From Bacteroidota bacterium (GTDB lineage Bacteria > Bacteroidota > Bacteroidia > AKYH767-A > 2013-40CM-41-45), in contig JADJON010000003.1 of assembly GCA_016713765.1 (NCBI GenBank), positions 124,001 to 188,000 on the forward strand: a stretch of 64,000 nt of DNA, given 5' to 3'. The notes under the pieces were generated by a model that had not been told where the DNA came from, made no database searches, and was given only the letters and a program-made list of their open reading frames with translations. Positions 30,301 through 37,971 of the stretch are shown here, piece by piece. Positions within the stretch are counted from its first letter, which is position 1. Each line of letters opens with the position of its first letter. Made by a program: the position numbers and the translations under genes.

Positions 30301-31734
30301 CGGAGCGCCTGCAGCGCCCAGGTCGAATTGCTCCCACAGATAAGTAACCCGATCACCATCGGGATCGGTTCCGCTGCCTGTGAGGGTAAAGGGTGTACTG
30401 ATCGGAATCGTATAATTCGCTCCTCCATTGCAGGAAGGAGCCTGGTTGCCGGAAGCGCTTGCAACACCGCACGTACTGCCACTGCCGGTCTCGACGAAAT
30501 TCCTGATTTCATCAAAGCTGATGGTATGGAAATACGGATCACTAAAGCTTTGGGTATTGTCCGTTCCGCAAATACCTGCGTAGGCCATGATGGTCGTTCC
30601 ACTCCCAACCTCGTAGGCCGTCGAGGCATTCCGGTTGCCGCTGCAAGAGCCCTGGTTGCCGTTGAAGGTATGGTTGCCTCCGAACTGGTGTCCCATTTCG
30701 TGGGCGACGTAGTCGATGTCGAAGGCATCGCCCGTGGGACTACCCCTTCCCGTCACGCCACGTGCCTTCGAGGATGTGCAGGGTGAACGCAGCGATGCGA
30801 CTCCGCCACCGCCGGTACTGAAGACGTGTCCGATATCGTAATTCGCCGAACCGATCCGCGAATCGAGGGTCGTCTGGTTCTCCCCCAGCATCGTCGAACC
30901 CGAACTATTCGTGTAAGGATCCGTGGCTGCATTCGTGTAAACCACACGATCGTTGTTTGTCACGAGGACCATGCGAATGGCCAACTCCTGTTCATAGACT
31001 GCATTCACACGATTGACCGAGGTTACGATACCCGACATCGCCCCGGGCACCGTACCCCCAAAGAAAGCAGCATATTCACCGGTGCAACCGACAGCAAGCC
31101 GATAGGTACGCAAGGTGGTTCCTGCGGATCGTTGTACCTGTGAACCGTTTGATGGTAAGAGTTTCTGCGATGCAGTTCCCGATCCGCATTCGAATGGAAC
31201 GCCAGACCGCGCATCGCGTTTGAAATAGACGATGTAGTGTAGCGAATCACCGACCGTGAACGGATCGATAAAATACCAGCCGGCCGGGTCCATCACCATT
31301 GCATGAAAACCCAGGTAGGTTAGGTCCAGTACAGCCGTCACACTTGGGTCACTGATACTCACAGCCTGATAGGTCCGGAGGGCAGGAAACTTCCTGCTTA
31401 GTCCGGGCTCCATCATTTCGTATGCTCGGACTTTGAAATCCATCGAACGGCCATCCGGACCGGGAAGTGAGATCACCAGGGAAGATGCGAACGGTTGTCC
31501 GGGGACTTCCATTGGCGCTTGCTGCAGTTTGGATTGCAACACGGATAAGTCGAGCTCAAAGCTTCGATAAGAAACTGGCAGATCCGTTCGCAGTTCGCGA
31601 TTCGGTATCTTATCGGGTGTCGTTTCCTTCCAGGGTGCTTCAGCGCCCCAAACCGACGTCGGCACACTGAAAGAGAAAATGAATAGGTAAAGCAGTAGCC
31701 TTACCCTGTTGTTGAGGGAGTAACGAATGCTCAT
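27391..31734 (-). CDS. Giant secreted reprolysin-like metalloprotease with P-domain, IPT/TIG and dockerin-like end
   Basis: 1447 residues. Signal peptide within MSIRYSLNNRVRLLLYLFIF to about 30. A propeptide (about 35-200) leads to the zinc metalloprotease domain (about 205-420) with HEMGHQFGGNH (345-355), the M12B/reprolysin form HExxHxxGxxH. Then come Ig/PKD-type beta domains (about 560-1040), a proprotein-convertase P-like domain (IVVSGYSAVLPSAGIAITIN, NGTWSLRVYDRAGGDVGTIN), an IPT/TIG domain (VSGFSPTAGTAGTLVTISGT), and a C-terminal pair of Asp-rich repeats (GDVNQDDLIESADYGAVEN, DLTGDNLVESTDYSLIENN) like dockerin/EF-hand units. There is no standard T9SS type A domain. It is convergent with the TMTC-like gene, 11 bases apart. 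Confidence 0.9.
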   Translation of the reverse strand: MSIRYSLNNRVRLLLYLFIFSFSVPTSVWGAEAPWKETTPDKIPNRELRTDLPVSYRSFELDLSVLQSKLQQAPMEVPGQPFASSLVISLPGPDGRSMDFKVRAYEMMEPGLSRKFPALRTYQAVSISDPSVTAVLDLTYLGFHAMVMDPAGWYFIDPFTVGDSLHYIVYFKRDARSGVPFECGSGTASQKLLPSNGSQVQRSAGTTLRTYRLAVGCTGEYAAFFGGTVPGAMSGIVTSVNRVNAVYEQELAIRMVLVTNNDRVVYTNAATDPYTNSSGSTMLGENQTTLDSRIGSANYDIGHVFSTGGGGVASLRSPCTSSKARGVTGRGSPTGDAFDIDYVAHEMGHQFGGNHTFNGNQGSCSGNRNASTAYEVGSGTTIMAYAGICGTDNTQSFSDPYFHTISFDEIRNFVETGSGSTCGVASASGNQAPSCNGGANYTIPISTPFTLTGSGTDPDGDRVTYLWEQFDLGAAGAPGNATSTTAPIFRCFVPASTPSRTFPKLSDILNNTTTIGEILPSVARTLKFRMTVRDNRFGGGGVTHHDDTIRVTVVNSGGAFSVTAPNTAVTWASGATETVTWNVSGTTGAPISCANVRILLSIDGGLNFNYTLNSSTANDGSESVTVPNLATTQARIKVEAVGNIFFDISNTNFTITAPAAVATSLQTNSLASASLCPGSTASIVFTGNGTFNAGNVFTVQLSNGSGSFSSPVTIGTLTATSPAAITVTIPLGTVSDTAYRIRVISSNPALIGANNGSNLTITALPAAAGAITGSVSVCQTQTGVVYTVPAVANAAYYQWTLPSGATFGTTTYTNSISVNYSAVAINGNVTVAGRNACGTGASSSLPVTVNTIAPAAGVITGTASVCAGTSGVTYSITPLSGVTGYSWSLPSGATIVSGNNTNSITVNFGTSASSGTISVAGVNSCGSGTASSLFVSVLPIPAAPTISAGGSTNICPSGSVNLSYTGTSGYDYQWRRNGADISGATSSSYSATQGGTYDVRTSFAAAAAQSITNATPATINDNTCSATGISNIVVSGYSAVLPSAGIAITINLTHTYDGDIAIFLQAPNGDILGLSNQLGGSGDNFTNTVFTDTASSALPASGAPYTGYYKPATSTFTSCITSNITSFGQIGGGAINPNGTWSLRVYDRAGGDVGTINSWTLHLPAQTNTCTSLSNSIIVTELPAVTVSGFSPTAGTAGTLVTISGTGFTGATAVTFNGTSASFTVVNSTTITATVPAGATTGVVVVTAPCGTASSGTAFTIGSSTTLNVHVLIEGYHLGGGVMPEVSATGVCDTVTVVLAAAASPGVDFATARAAINTSGWGAFVFSGLTPGSYYIGVRHRNSIETWSASAISLSAGSASYDFTTASTQAYGGNLRNLGGGRFALFSGDVNQDDLIESADYGAVENAVVGFLSGYQVEDLTGDNLVESTDYSLIENNLMGFIFSIRP

Positions 31735-31777
31735 AGGTGGCTTTGACCGGTTCGCAGTCCGGGTTAATTGTAAAACA

Positions 31778-31785
31778 GAAATATA
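31778..31785 (-). promoter_or_regulatory. -7 promoter element of the metalloprotease gene
   Basis: TATATTTC (last base off the consensus TAnnTTTG), about 43 bases before the ATG at 31734. Confidence 0.4.
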
Positions 31786-31842
31786 CCCCCGAAATCAGCG
31801 GCTTTAATGAAATTTTAATGCATTGAATTCCAGTTAAATAAC

Positions 31843-32781
31843 TCAGCGAAAAGCAAACTGGAGACCGGCAATCAGGCGGAATTTATTCTCGGTTTGGGTA
31901 CCGACAAGATCCTGGGCCAATGGCAGTTGTCCGGCCAGGTGGAGAGAGGTACGACCGTAATAGAGATCGAAACCGGCACTTCCCAATAAGCCCCAACCAC
32001 CGGTATTGCTGACCGTCAGTTCATCCTGTTCATCCTTACCCGCCTGCTCGAAAAACGCTCCCAGGCTGGGTAGCATCGTCCAATCCTTAACAACAAACTG
32101 ATGAAATATGGAAGTATTAACATTAAACCGATCGCCCATGTGATAACCCAGATCGTTCTTTCTCCCGGTGCGGAAAGTGACATCGCTACTAGCGCCCCAT
32201 TGCCGCCATTTCAGCAGGTAACTACCCGCCAATAACAAATCCCATGTGCCAGTTCCGGGCTGGTAGTGCGCTTCGATTTCTCCGTCATCGGAAGGCTTGT
32301 CGTACACGCCGGTTGGAGCTTTTACACCGCCCCCAAGAAAAACCCGATGACGTACATTATCCGAATCGGGCATCGTGTTCAGCACCTGGTACTGGCCCAA
32401 GATGAAAGCATCGCCAAATCCTTTGATCACATCGGTGACCATTCCGTTCGTCTCGATGTAATTGTAGCTGTAGGGAAGATTGACGAAAAGTTGCAATTCC
32501 GGCAATGGATAGAGCCGCAGGTTCAGATCGGTGGTTTGAAAATTCTCCCGGATCGTCGGCGTCACTTCCCCCGGATGCACATGATTGTGACCGTCACTGG
32601 CCTGATGTACATGCAGTCCTTGATACACGCGATGACGGAAGTTCACGCCGATCATGTGCTGATTATAATTCGGATTGATTCCGAGATAGCAGTTGCACAT
32701 TTCACAGGCTGTTGCTGATCCTGCTAACAATAAGAGGGACAGCAGGACGGAAACAACAATTCGATCTACGGAAAAACGCAT
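31843..32781 (-). CDS. Outer-membrane protein with CEMCNC and His-rich N-terminus, putative metal transport or sensing
   Basis: 312 residues. Signal peptide to about residue 25, and the mature protein then begins CEMCNCYLGINP (Cys26, Cys29, Cys31). A histidine cluster follows (HVHQ at 58-61 and HNHVH at 65-69). The remainder is beta-barrel-like (LNLRLYPLPELQLFVNLPYS, FGDAFILGQYQVLN, GWGLLGSAGFDLYYG, ending GLQFAF with the C-terminal aromatic near the end). The Cys and His residues would suit copper or another soft metal. It is the last gene of the minus-strand cluster that includes the MbnP- and MbnH-like proteins, 162 bases behind the latter. I infer metal handling from motif plus context. 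The barrel family itself has no assigned function that I recognise. Confidence 0.72.
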   Translation of the reverse strand: MRFSVDRIVVSVLLSLLLLAGSATACEMCNCYLGINPNYNQHMIGVNFRHRVYQGLHVHQASDGHNHVHPGEVTPTIRENFQTTDLNLRLYPLPELQLFVNLPYSYNYIETNGMVTDVIKGFGDAFILGQYQVLNTMPDSDNVRHRVFLGGGVKAPTGVYDKPSDDGEIEAHYQPGTGTWDLLLAGSYLLKWRQWGASSDVTFRTGRKNDLGYHMGDRFNVNTSIFHQFVVKDWTMLPSLGAFFEQAGKDEQDELTVSNTGGWGLLGSAGFDLYYGRTSLHLAGQLPLAQDLVGTQTENKFRLIAGLQFAFR

Positions 32782-32943
32782 GGTTGCAAGGCTTGAATGA
32801 TCAACCGGACAAGCGAGTCCGAATGTCCTAGTGATGCGAAACTAATTAATGACCGACAGCAGCCCGATGACCGGCATCACGCATAAAGCAGGATACCTAC
32901 CGCTCTGGAGCAGTCCTCCGGTTACGAAAACGCACTTCAGCGC

Positions 32944-34023
32944 TCAAGGCTGAAATGGATCCGCAAACCGATGGTCCTGCAGATACGACTGATCTGTCAG
33001 GGTCTTCAGGAAGGCGATCAGCGCTGTTTTCTCGTCGGCAGTAAGCGGAATACCGCTGGTCAGGAGCGGATCCAGTGTGGCGGATGCCTGGATACCCGAG
33101 TTATAATGATTGAGAACCTGATCCAGTACAAGGAATCGTCCATCGTGCATGTACGGTCTGCTGACTTCCACGTTCCGCAGACTGGGTACTTTGAATTTGT
33201 AACGATCAGCCGGCATACCGGTAATATGTGCCCGGCCGGAATCATTGAACACAGGCGATGGAGTCAAACCATTGTTGCGATACGAATTGTCGGTGAACAG
33301 GGGCTCCGCGTGACAACTGGCACATTTGGCTTGAAACAATGCATAGCCATCCTGTTCCAACTGCGAAAACGACTCCGTTCCCGCCTTCACCCGATCGTAC
33401 TTGGCATTTGAGCTGTTCAACAGGCTCATGAACTGGGCCATGGCTTTCAGCATTCGTTGAGAAGTAATGGAGTCGGTCCCGAATGCTCGTTTAAACAAGG
33501 CAGGGTATTCGGGATGTCGGTTCAGCTTAACAAGGATATTCGCCAGATTGTCGTCCATCTCGACGGGATTGGTGATGGCCGCGATAGGCTGAACTTCAAT
33601 GTTGTTCACCCCACCATCCCACATCAACTCATCCTTCCAAATAAGGTTGGCAAGACTCGGCGCATTACGAATTCCGAATAGTCCGTCGATACCATGGCTC
33701 CGATCATGATCCAGGTGCGAGAATCCCGCGAACTGCTGGTGGCAGGAAGCGCAGGAAATCGTACTGTCGCGGGATAGTATTGGATCGTAGAACAGTTTCC
33801 GGCCAAGTCGGAATCCATCCAGGGTAATCGGATTCGTGGCGGTGGAATAGTATGGCACAGGGAAACCGGCCGGGAGCCGCAACTCCACATCGGCTTCGGT
33901 GAGTCCATCACCGTCCGAAGGCAGTTGCAGCTCCGTGGACTCATCCTGCCCGCACCCAACGAACAGAACGATTCCGGCTCCCATCAGGAGGATAACCTGA
34001 TAAAGTCTTAGAGACAGACGCAT
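32944..34023 (-). CDS. Di-haem cytochrome c peroxidase superfamily protein, MbnH/MauG-like
   Basis: 359 residues, lipoprotein signal ending LFVGC (Cys24). Two haem c motifs: CASCH at 91-95 and CASCH at 234-238. Family segments LGRKLFYDPILSRD, RNAPSLANLIWKDELMWDG, PSLRNVEVSRPYMHDGRF and VLDQVLNHYNSGI are present. At the position where classical cytochrome c peroxidases carry a Met ligand the sequence aligns with Tyr307 (in HYNSG), as in MauG and MbnH, which use a His-Tyr haem to oxidise a partner protein. The partner is suggested by position: its start lies four bases after the stop of the MbnP-like gene. The expected role is forming kynurenine or a similar modified residue in that partner, in the periplasm. 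Confidence 0.87.
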   Translation of the reverse strand: MRLSLRLYQVILLMGAGIVLFVGCGQDESTELQLPSDGDGLTEADVELRLPAGFPVPYYSTATNPITLDGFRLGRKLFYDPILSRDSTISCASCHQQFAGFSHLDHDRSHGIDGLFGIRNAPSLANLIWKDELMWDGGVNNIEVQPIAAITNPVEMDDNLANILVKLNRHPEYPALFKRAFGTDSITSQRMLKAMAQFMSLLNSSNAKYDRVKAGTESFSQLEQDGYALFQAKCASCHAEPLFTDNSYRNNGLTPSPVFNDSGRAHITGMPADRYKFKVPSLRNVEVSRPYMHDGRFLVLDQVLNHYNSGIQASATLDPLLTSGIPLTADEKTALIAFLKTLTDQSYLQDHRFADPFQP

Positions 34024-34027
34024 TCGG

Positions 34028-34804
34028 TCAGTCGTTGTGGATATGATCGACCCGGAACATGTCGGCGTAGTTGTCGGCCAGGGTGACCGCTTCCGCGCTC
34101 GGCATATGGATCATGCTCAGGGTACCAATATCAATAGTCGTAGGATTGGCGAACAATTCCGCAAGGTTCGCAACCATATGGATGGTGGAAGTCTTTCCGG
34201 CTCGCATGTCGACTACGTCTCCGTTGAAGTCAGGTGCAATGGTCCGGATCGCGTTGGTCGTTCCTTTGAAACCACCCACGTGATACATGAACATACCACC
34301 GGAGGCGGAGGAACTCATGCCTTCCAGCTTCAGGAAAATGTAACCGTTATTCCAACTCCAGAACATTCCGTTGAGGGCGTCGAGCGCGCCCGACTGGGCA
34401 CCGGAGCAATTACGGGTACTGTCTACTCCCAGCAAAAAGGTCATGGAAGTATATTCGCCTACCGGAATATCGGAAATCGTGAAGGTCTTCGAGCTTGACA
34501 CCGAATCATCCACGAGGTAATAACATTCCGACGGGGCATAGGTACTTCCGTCTGATTTCTTCAAAACTACATTGGAGATATAATACCGGAACTTCGTCAC
34601 GACGAATGAATCGCCGTCGAGATTCACATAGGTCACGGTATTCTGCACCAGCGGGTCCGAACCAACCTTATGGGTCAGTTCGAAAGACAACGAACCAGTG
34701 GTCGGAGTCGGTTGATCGTCGTCTTCGTCTTTTTTACAAGAGCTGAAAACGGTCGTGAGGGCGAATGCGGACAGGATGGCGTATTTGAGGAGATTGGATT
34801 TCAT
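34028..34804 (-). CDS. MbnP-like lipoprotein (copper-binding family)
   Basis: 258 residues. Lipoprotein signal ends VFSSC (Cys23), followed by a short acidic linker (KKDEDDD). Family marks of MbnP are clear: FVVTKFRYYISNVVL, the GMFWSWNNGYIFLKLEG block with Trp149 and Trp151, and FMYHVGG. In characterised MbnP a tryptophan is oxidised to kynurenine by MbnH and the protein binds copper. One of these two Trp could be the target here, but which one cannot be told by reading. It is tightly coupled to the di-haem gene downstream. The gene upstream (small Cys/His protein) is separated by a hairpin. Homologues without methanobactin are known in several phyla; no methanobactin precursor is seen here. 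Confidence 0.85.
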   Translation of the reverse strand: MKSNLLKYAILSAFALTTVFSSCKKDEDDDQPTPTTGSLSFELTHKVGSDPLVQNTVTYVNLDGDSFVVTKFRYYISNVVLKKSDGSTYAPSECYYLVDDSVSSSKTFTISDIPVGEYTSMTFLLGVDSTRNCSGAQSGALDALNGMFWSWNNGYIFLKLEGMSSSASGGMFMYHVGGFKGTTNAIRTIAPDFNGDVVDMRAGKTSTIHMVANLAELFANPTTIDIGTLSMIHMPSAEAVTLADNYADMFRVDHIHND

Positions 34805-34948
34805 TGAAGGGGATACTTGATGGATTAAACTGAATGGATTTTGCAGGCTTCACCAAACAATTGCATTCATTCAGGACCAGACAGCTTCAAAGGCTGAATC
34901 GCGCCTGAATCTGTGATGCAATAGTGTGGTTGTAAGGAAGCAGTAAAA

Positions 34949-34974
34949 CCGGTAAAGCGTGCTTTACCGGGGCC
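34949..34974 (-). terminator. Hairpin with short T-run after the small Cys/His protein gene
   Basis: CCGGTAAAGC, two bases, GCTTTACCGG: a perfect 10-bp stem followed on the minus strand by TTTTAC, nine bases after the stop codon. It probably ends or attenuates the transcript before the MbnP-like gene. Confidence 0.65.
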
Positions 34975-34978
34975 GCAT

Positions 34979-35344
34979 TCAGACCGCAGGTGGCCGACAA
35001 AGCGGCTTAGAAAAAGCGGTGGTAGATCCGATCAAATATTCACTCGGAAGTGCCGTGACAAAGCCGGCAGTGGAAACCAAAGCAGTTGCTTGATGGGGAA
35101 TGTAAACAACCTCACCGCCCGACTGGACATTTCCTCCGGAGCGTTCTTCCCGTTGTTCCTCTTTTTTCATTTCCTTCATCATATGACAACTGCCGTGGCA
35201 ATGCGATTTGGGCACGAAGCGGTTCTCACAAAGATTCTTGGCAATGAAATCCTGGTTCAAGCGAAAGCCGGAAAAAATGACCAGGGAGCTCGACGCTTGG
35301 AGCAGGGTCATCAGGCTGACAAGTATCGCCAGTAGGGAACGCAT
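34979..35344 (-). CDS. Small secreted or membrane Cys/His-rich protein, putative metal binding
   Basis: 121 residues. An N-terminal hydrophobic segment (LLAILVSLMTLLQASSSLVIF) serves as signal or anchor. It is followed by FIAKNLCENRFVPKSHCHGS with Cys39, Cys49, Cys53, His48, His50, His54 and the Met-rich MMKEMKK. This pattern (xNLCxNRxxPKSxCxGxC) recurs in Bacteroidota small proteins encoded near copper or cobalt transport and TonB receptor genes, so metal binding is a family-plus-context inference. The rest is low complexity and polar. A perfect TATATTTG promoter element lies only five bases before the ATG, so the mRNA is essentially leaderless. It heads the metal-handling cluster. Confidence 0.72.
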   Translation of the reverse strand: MRSLLAILVSLMTLLQASSSLVIFSGFRLNQDFIAKNLCENRFVPKSHCHGSCHMMKEMKKEEQREERSGGNVQSGGEVVYIPHQATALVSTAGFVTALPSEYLIGSTTAFSKPLCRPPAV

Positions 35345-35349
35345 AGTTG

Positions 35350-35357
35350 CAAATATA
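35350..35357 (-). promoter_or_regulatory. -7 promoter element of the metal-handling cluster
   Basis: TATATTTG on the minus strand, a perfect match, five bases upstream of the ATG at 35344. A TTG at 35380-35382 is a possible -33 element with 22-base spacing. Confidence 0.6.
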
Positions 35358-35447
35358 CATCACAAACAATCCGGGAAAACAAGAGTTTTGTCATGTTCTG
35401 ACGGTTTTATACTTGAAACAGTTGTGAATCGTTCGGCCCTGATTTGT

Positions 35448-35455
35448 TATATTTG
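35448..35455 (+). promoter_or_regulatory. -7 promoter element of the E1 dehydrogenase gene
   Basis: TATATTTG, a perfect match, 30 bases before the ATG at 35486. A TTG at 35422-35424 could be the -33 element. It is back to back with the promoter of the metal cluster. Confidence 0.55.
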
Positions 35456-35485
35456 TTCGGTTTTGGGCACTTTTAGGCCGATTTC

Positions 35486-37906
35486 ATGAAACAGCACGCT
35501 CCTTCTTCCCCGACAAATACGCCGGATTTTTCAGCCTTTCGGCTGGAAGTGTTGAACGATTATCGTCTCGCCAACGAAAGCCGACAGGCTTCACTGCTGG
35601 GGAGAAAAGAAGTCCTCACAGGCAAAGCCAAGTTCGGAATCTTCGGCGATGGAAAAGAAGTGGCGCAACTGGCACTCGCGAAACAATTCCGTGAGGGAGA
35701 CTTCCGATCCGGATATTACAGAGACCAGACCCTGATGTTCGCCATCGGGGAATCCGATATCGAAAAGTTCTTTGCTCAACTTTATGCTACTCCGAGTCTG
35801 GAAGACGAGCCTGCCTCAGCGGGCCGTTCCATGAACGGGCATTTTGCCACCCGCAACCTGAACGATGACGGTAGCTGGAAAGATCTTACCAGGCAAAAGA
35901 ATTCATCAGCCGATATCTCCCCTACCGCAGGACAAATGCCCCGCCTGGTCGGACTGGCATGGGCATCCAAACTGTACCGCAATAACCCGGGCTTGCAGGC
36001 TGTGACGGGTTTCTCGGTGAACGGAAACGAAGTCGCTTTCGGCACCATCGGCGATGCCAGTACCTCCGAAGGCCTCTTTTTCGAATCCATCAATGCTGCC
36101 GGCGTTTTACAGATCCCAATGGCGATCAGCGTTTGGGACGATGGCTATGGCATCTCGGTACCGGCGAAGCACCAGACCACGAAACAGAACATTTCGGAAA
36201 TCCTCCGGGGGTTTGAGCGAAATGAAAAAGGAGAAGGCTATGTGATCCTGCGGGCCAGAGGCTGGGATTACCCGGGTCTCTGTGAAATGTACGAACAGGG
36301 TATCCGGATCTGCCGCGAAGAGCATGTTCCGGTCCTCTTTCATATCCAACAGGTAACACAGCCGCAGGGTCATTCCACCTCCGGTTCCCACGAACGTTAC
36401 AAATCGAAAGAACGTCTGCAGTGGGAAGAAGAGTACGACTGCATCCGGAAAATGCGGGAGTGGATGATCTCCTCCGCCATCGCTACCGCAGAAGAATGTG
36501 ACGCGATCGAATCGGAAGCCAAGAAGAGCGTAACCGATGCCCGCCGGCGTGCCTGGGACCGTTTCCTCGGACCTATCCGGCTCGACATGCAGGAACTAAC
36601 TACCCTGCTGGAAGATCTCGCGCAGTCCAGCGACCAGTCATCCGCTCTTTTACAAGCCGCCGAGGCAATGAACAAGTCGCTGGATCCCTCCCGACGCGAC
36701 ATTGCCACTACCCTGCACAAGGCGCTGCGCCTTACCCGTGGAGAGACTTCTCCGGCCAGGACCGCTTTGGTACAATTCGACCAACGGTTCCGTGCTATCA
36801 ATGCCGATCGCTACAATTCCAGGCTACACAGCACATCGGACGAAGCGGCTACCAAAGTCGAAGCCATTGCAGTCCGATATGCGGAGGAGGCTCCCCTGGT
36901 CGACGGACGGGAAGTCCTGCAGGCGAATTTCGAAGCACTCTTTTCCCGAGACCCGCGCCTGGTCGCGTTCGGTGAAGACGTTGGAAAGATCGGCGACGTC
37001 AACCAGGGATTTGCCGGATTACAAGCCAAGTTCGGTGAACTACGCATTGCCGATATGGGTATCCGCGAGGCTACGATTGCCGGTCAGGGCATCGGACTAG
37101 CCTTGCGCGGACTTCGTCCGATCGCGGAGATTCAATACCTGGACTATTTGCTATACGCCTTGCAGATACTCAGTGACGATCTTGCTACCCTGCAATACCG
37201 TACCAAAGGAGGTCAAAAAGCACCGGTCATCATACGCACCCGCGGCCATCGTCTGGAAGGTATCTGGCACAGCGGCTCCCCCATGGGCATGATCCTGCAT
37301 TCCCTGCGCGGTATCCATGTGTTGACCCCCCGTAACATGACCCAGGCAGCAGGGTTTTACAATACGCTACTCGCCGGTGATGAACCCGGTTTGATCGTAG
37401 AGTGCCTCAACGGTTACCGTTTGAAAGAGCGTCTTCCTTCGAACTTGGGTGAATACCGGGTTCCGCTTGGTAAAGTGGAGCTGCTGGAACCCGGATCCGA
37501 TGTGACCTTGCTTACCTACGGTTCCTGTGTACGCATTGCCCAGGAAGCCATCCTGATGCTGCGTGAGCTCGGCGTTTCCGTCGAACTCATTGACGCACAG
37601 TCTCTCCTACCCTTCGACCGGGAACATGCCGTTGTTGAATCCTTGCGCAAGACAAACCGTTTGTTTATCCTGGATGAAGATGTGCCTGGTGGTGCCAGCG
37701 CGTATCTGCTGCAACAAGTCCTGGAAGAGCAACAAGGCTTTCAGTACCTCGACAGTGCGCCGGTAACCATTACCGCAAAGGCTCACCGACCGGCCTATGG
37801 ATCCGATGGAGATTACTTCTCCAAACCGAATGCTGAGGATGTTACCGATTCGGTGTACAGGATGATGCACGAAGCCGATCCGCTTCGGTTTCCGCTTTAT
37901 AAGTAA
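35486..37906 (+). CDS. 2-oxoacid dehydrogenase E1 component, fused alpha and beta subunits
   Basis: 806 residues. The first half is E1 alpha: thiamine diphosphate site GDASTSEGLFFESINAAGVL leading to ISVWDDGYGISVP, and the phosphorylation-loop equivalent GHSTSGSHERYKSKERL. The second half is E1 beta: FGEDVGKIGDVNQGFAGLQ, DMGIREATIAGQGIGLALRG, RTRGHRLEGIWHSGSPMG and ELIDAQSLLPFDRE. The fused order is common in Bacteroidota branched-chain or related 2-oxoacid dehydrogenase complexes, which decarboxylate the keto acid and pass the acyl group to a lipoyl E2. No E2 or E3 is adjacent. The residue pattern does not let me choose between branched-chain and other keto acids. Confidence 0.9.
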   Translation: MKQHAPSSPTNTPDFSAFRLEVLNDYRLANESRQASLLGRKEVLTGKAKFGIFGDGKEVAQLALAKQFREGDFRSGYYRDQTLMFAIGESDIEKFFAQLYATPSLEDEPASAGRSMNGHFATRNLNDDGSWKDLTRQKNSSADISPTAGQMPRLVGLAWASKLYRNNPGLQAVTGFSVNGNEVAFGTIGDASTSEGLFFESINAAGVLQIPMAISVWDDGYGISVPAKHQTTKQNISEILRGFERNEKGEGYVILRARGWDYPGLCEMYEQGIRICREEHVPVLFHIQQVTQPQGHSTSGSHERYKSKERLQWEEEYDCIRKMREWMISSAIATAEECDAIESEAKKSVTDARRRAWDRFLGPIRLDMQELTTLLEDLAQSSDQSSALLQAAEAMNKSLDPSRRDIATTLHKALRLTRGETSPARTALVQFDQRFRAINADRYNSRLHSTSDEAATKVEAIAVRYAEEAPLVDGREVLQANFEALFSRDPRLVAFGEDVGKIGDVNQGFAGLQAKFGELRIADMGIREATIAGQGIGLALRGLRPIAEIQYLDYLLYALQILSDDLATLQYRTKGGQKAPVIIRTRGHRLEGIWHSGSPMGMILHSLRGIHVLTPRNMTQAAGFYNTLLAGDEPGLIVECLNGYRLKERLPSNLGEYRVPLGKVELLEPGSDVTLLTYGSCVRIAQEAILMLRELGVSVELIDAQSLLPFDREHAVVESLRKTNRLFILDEDVPGGASAYLLQQVLEEQQGFQYLDSAPVTITAKAHRPAYGSDGDYFSKPNAEDVTDSVYRMMHEADPLRFPLYK

Positions 37907-37971
37907 ATTGGCACCGCATTTGTAAAGACCCGGCGAAAATTCCGGGCGCAAGAAAACGCCTTTCACTATTT

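Noticed and set aside
34805..35485. Possible methanobactin precursor peptide near the MbnP/MbnH-like genes
   Set aside because: I read both intergenic gaps on both strands; only frames of a few codons occur and none has the Cys-rich core expected of MbnA. No MbnB or MbnC gene is in the window.
37925..37947. CCCGG/CCGGG hairpin after the E1 gene as terminator
   Set aside because: The stem is only five pairs and no T-run follows, so it was not listed as a feature.
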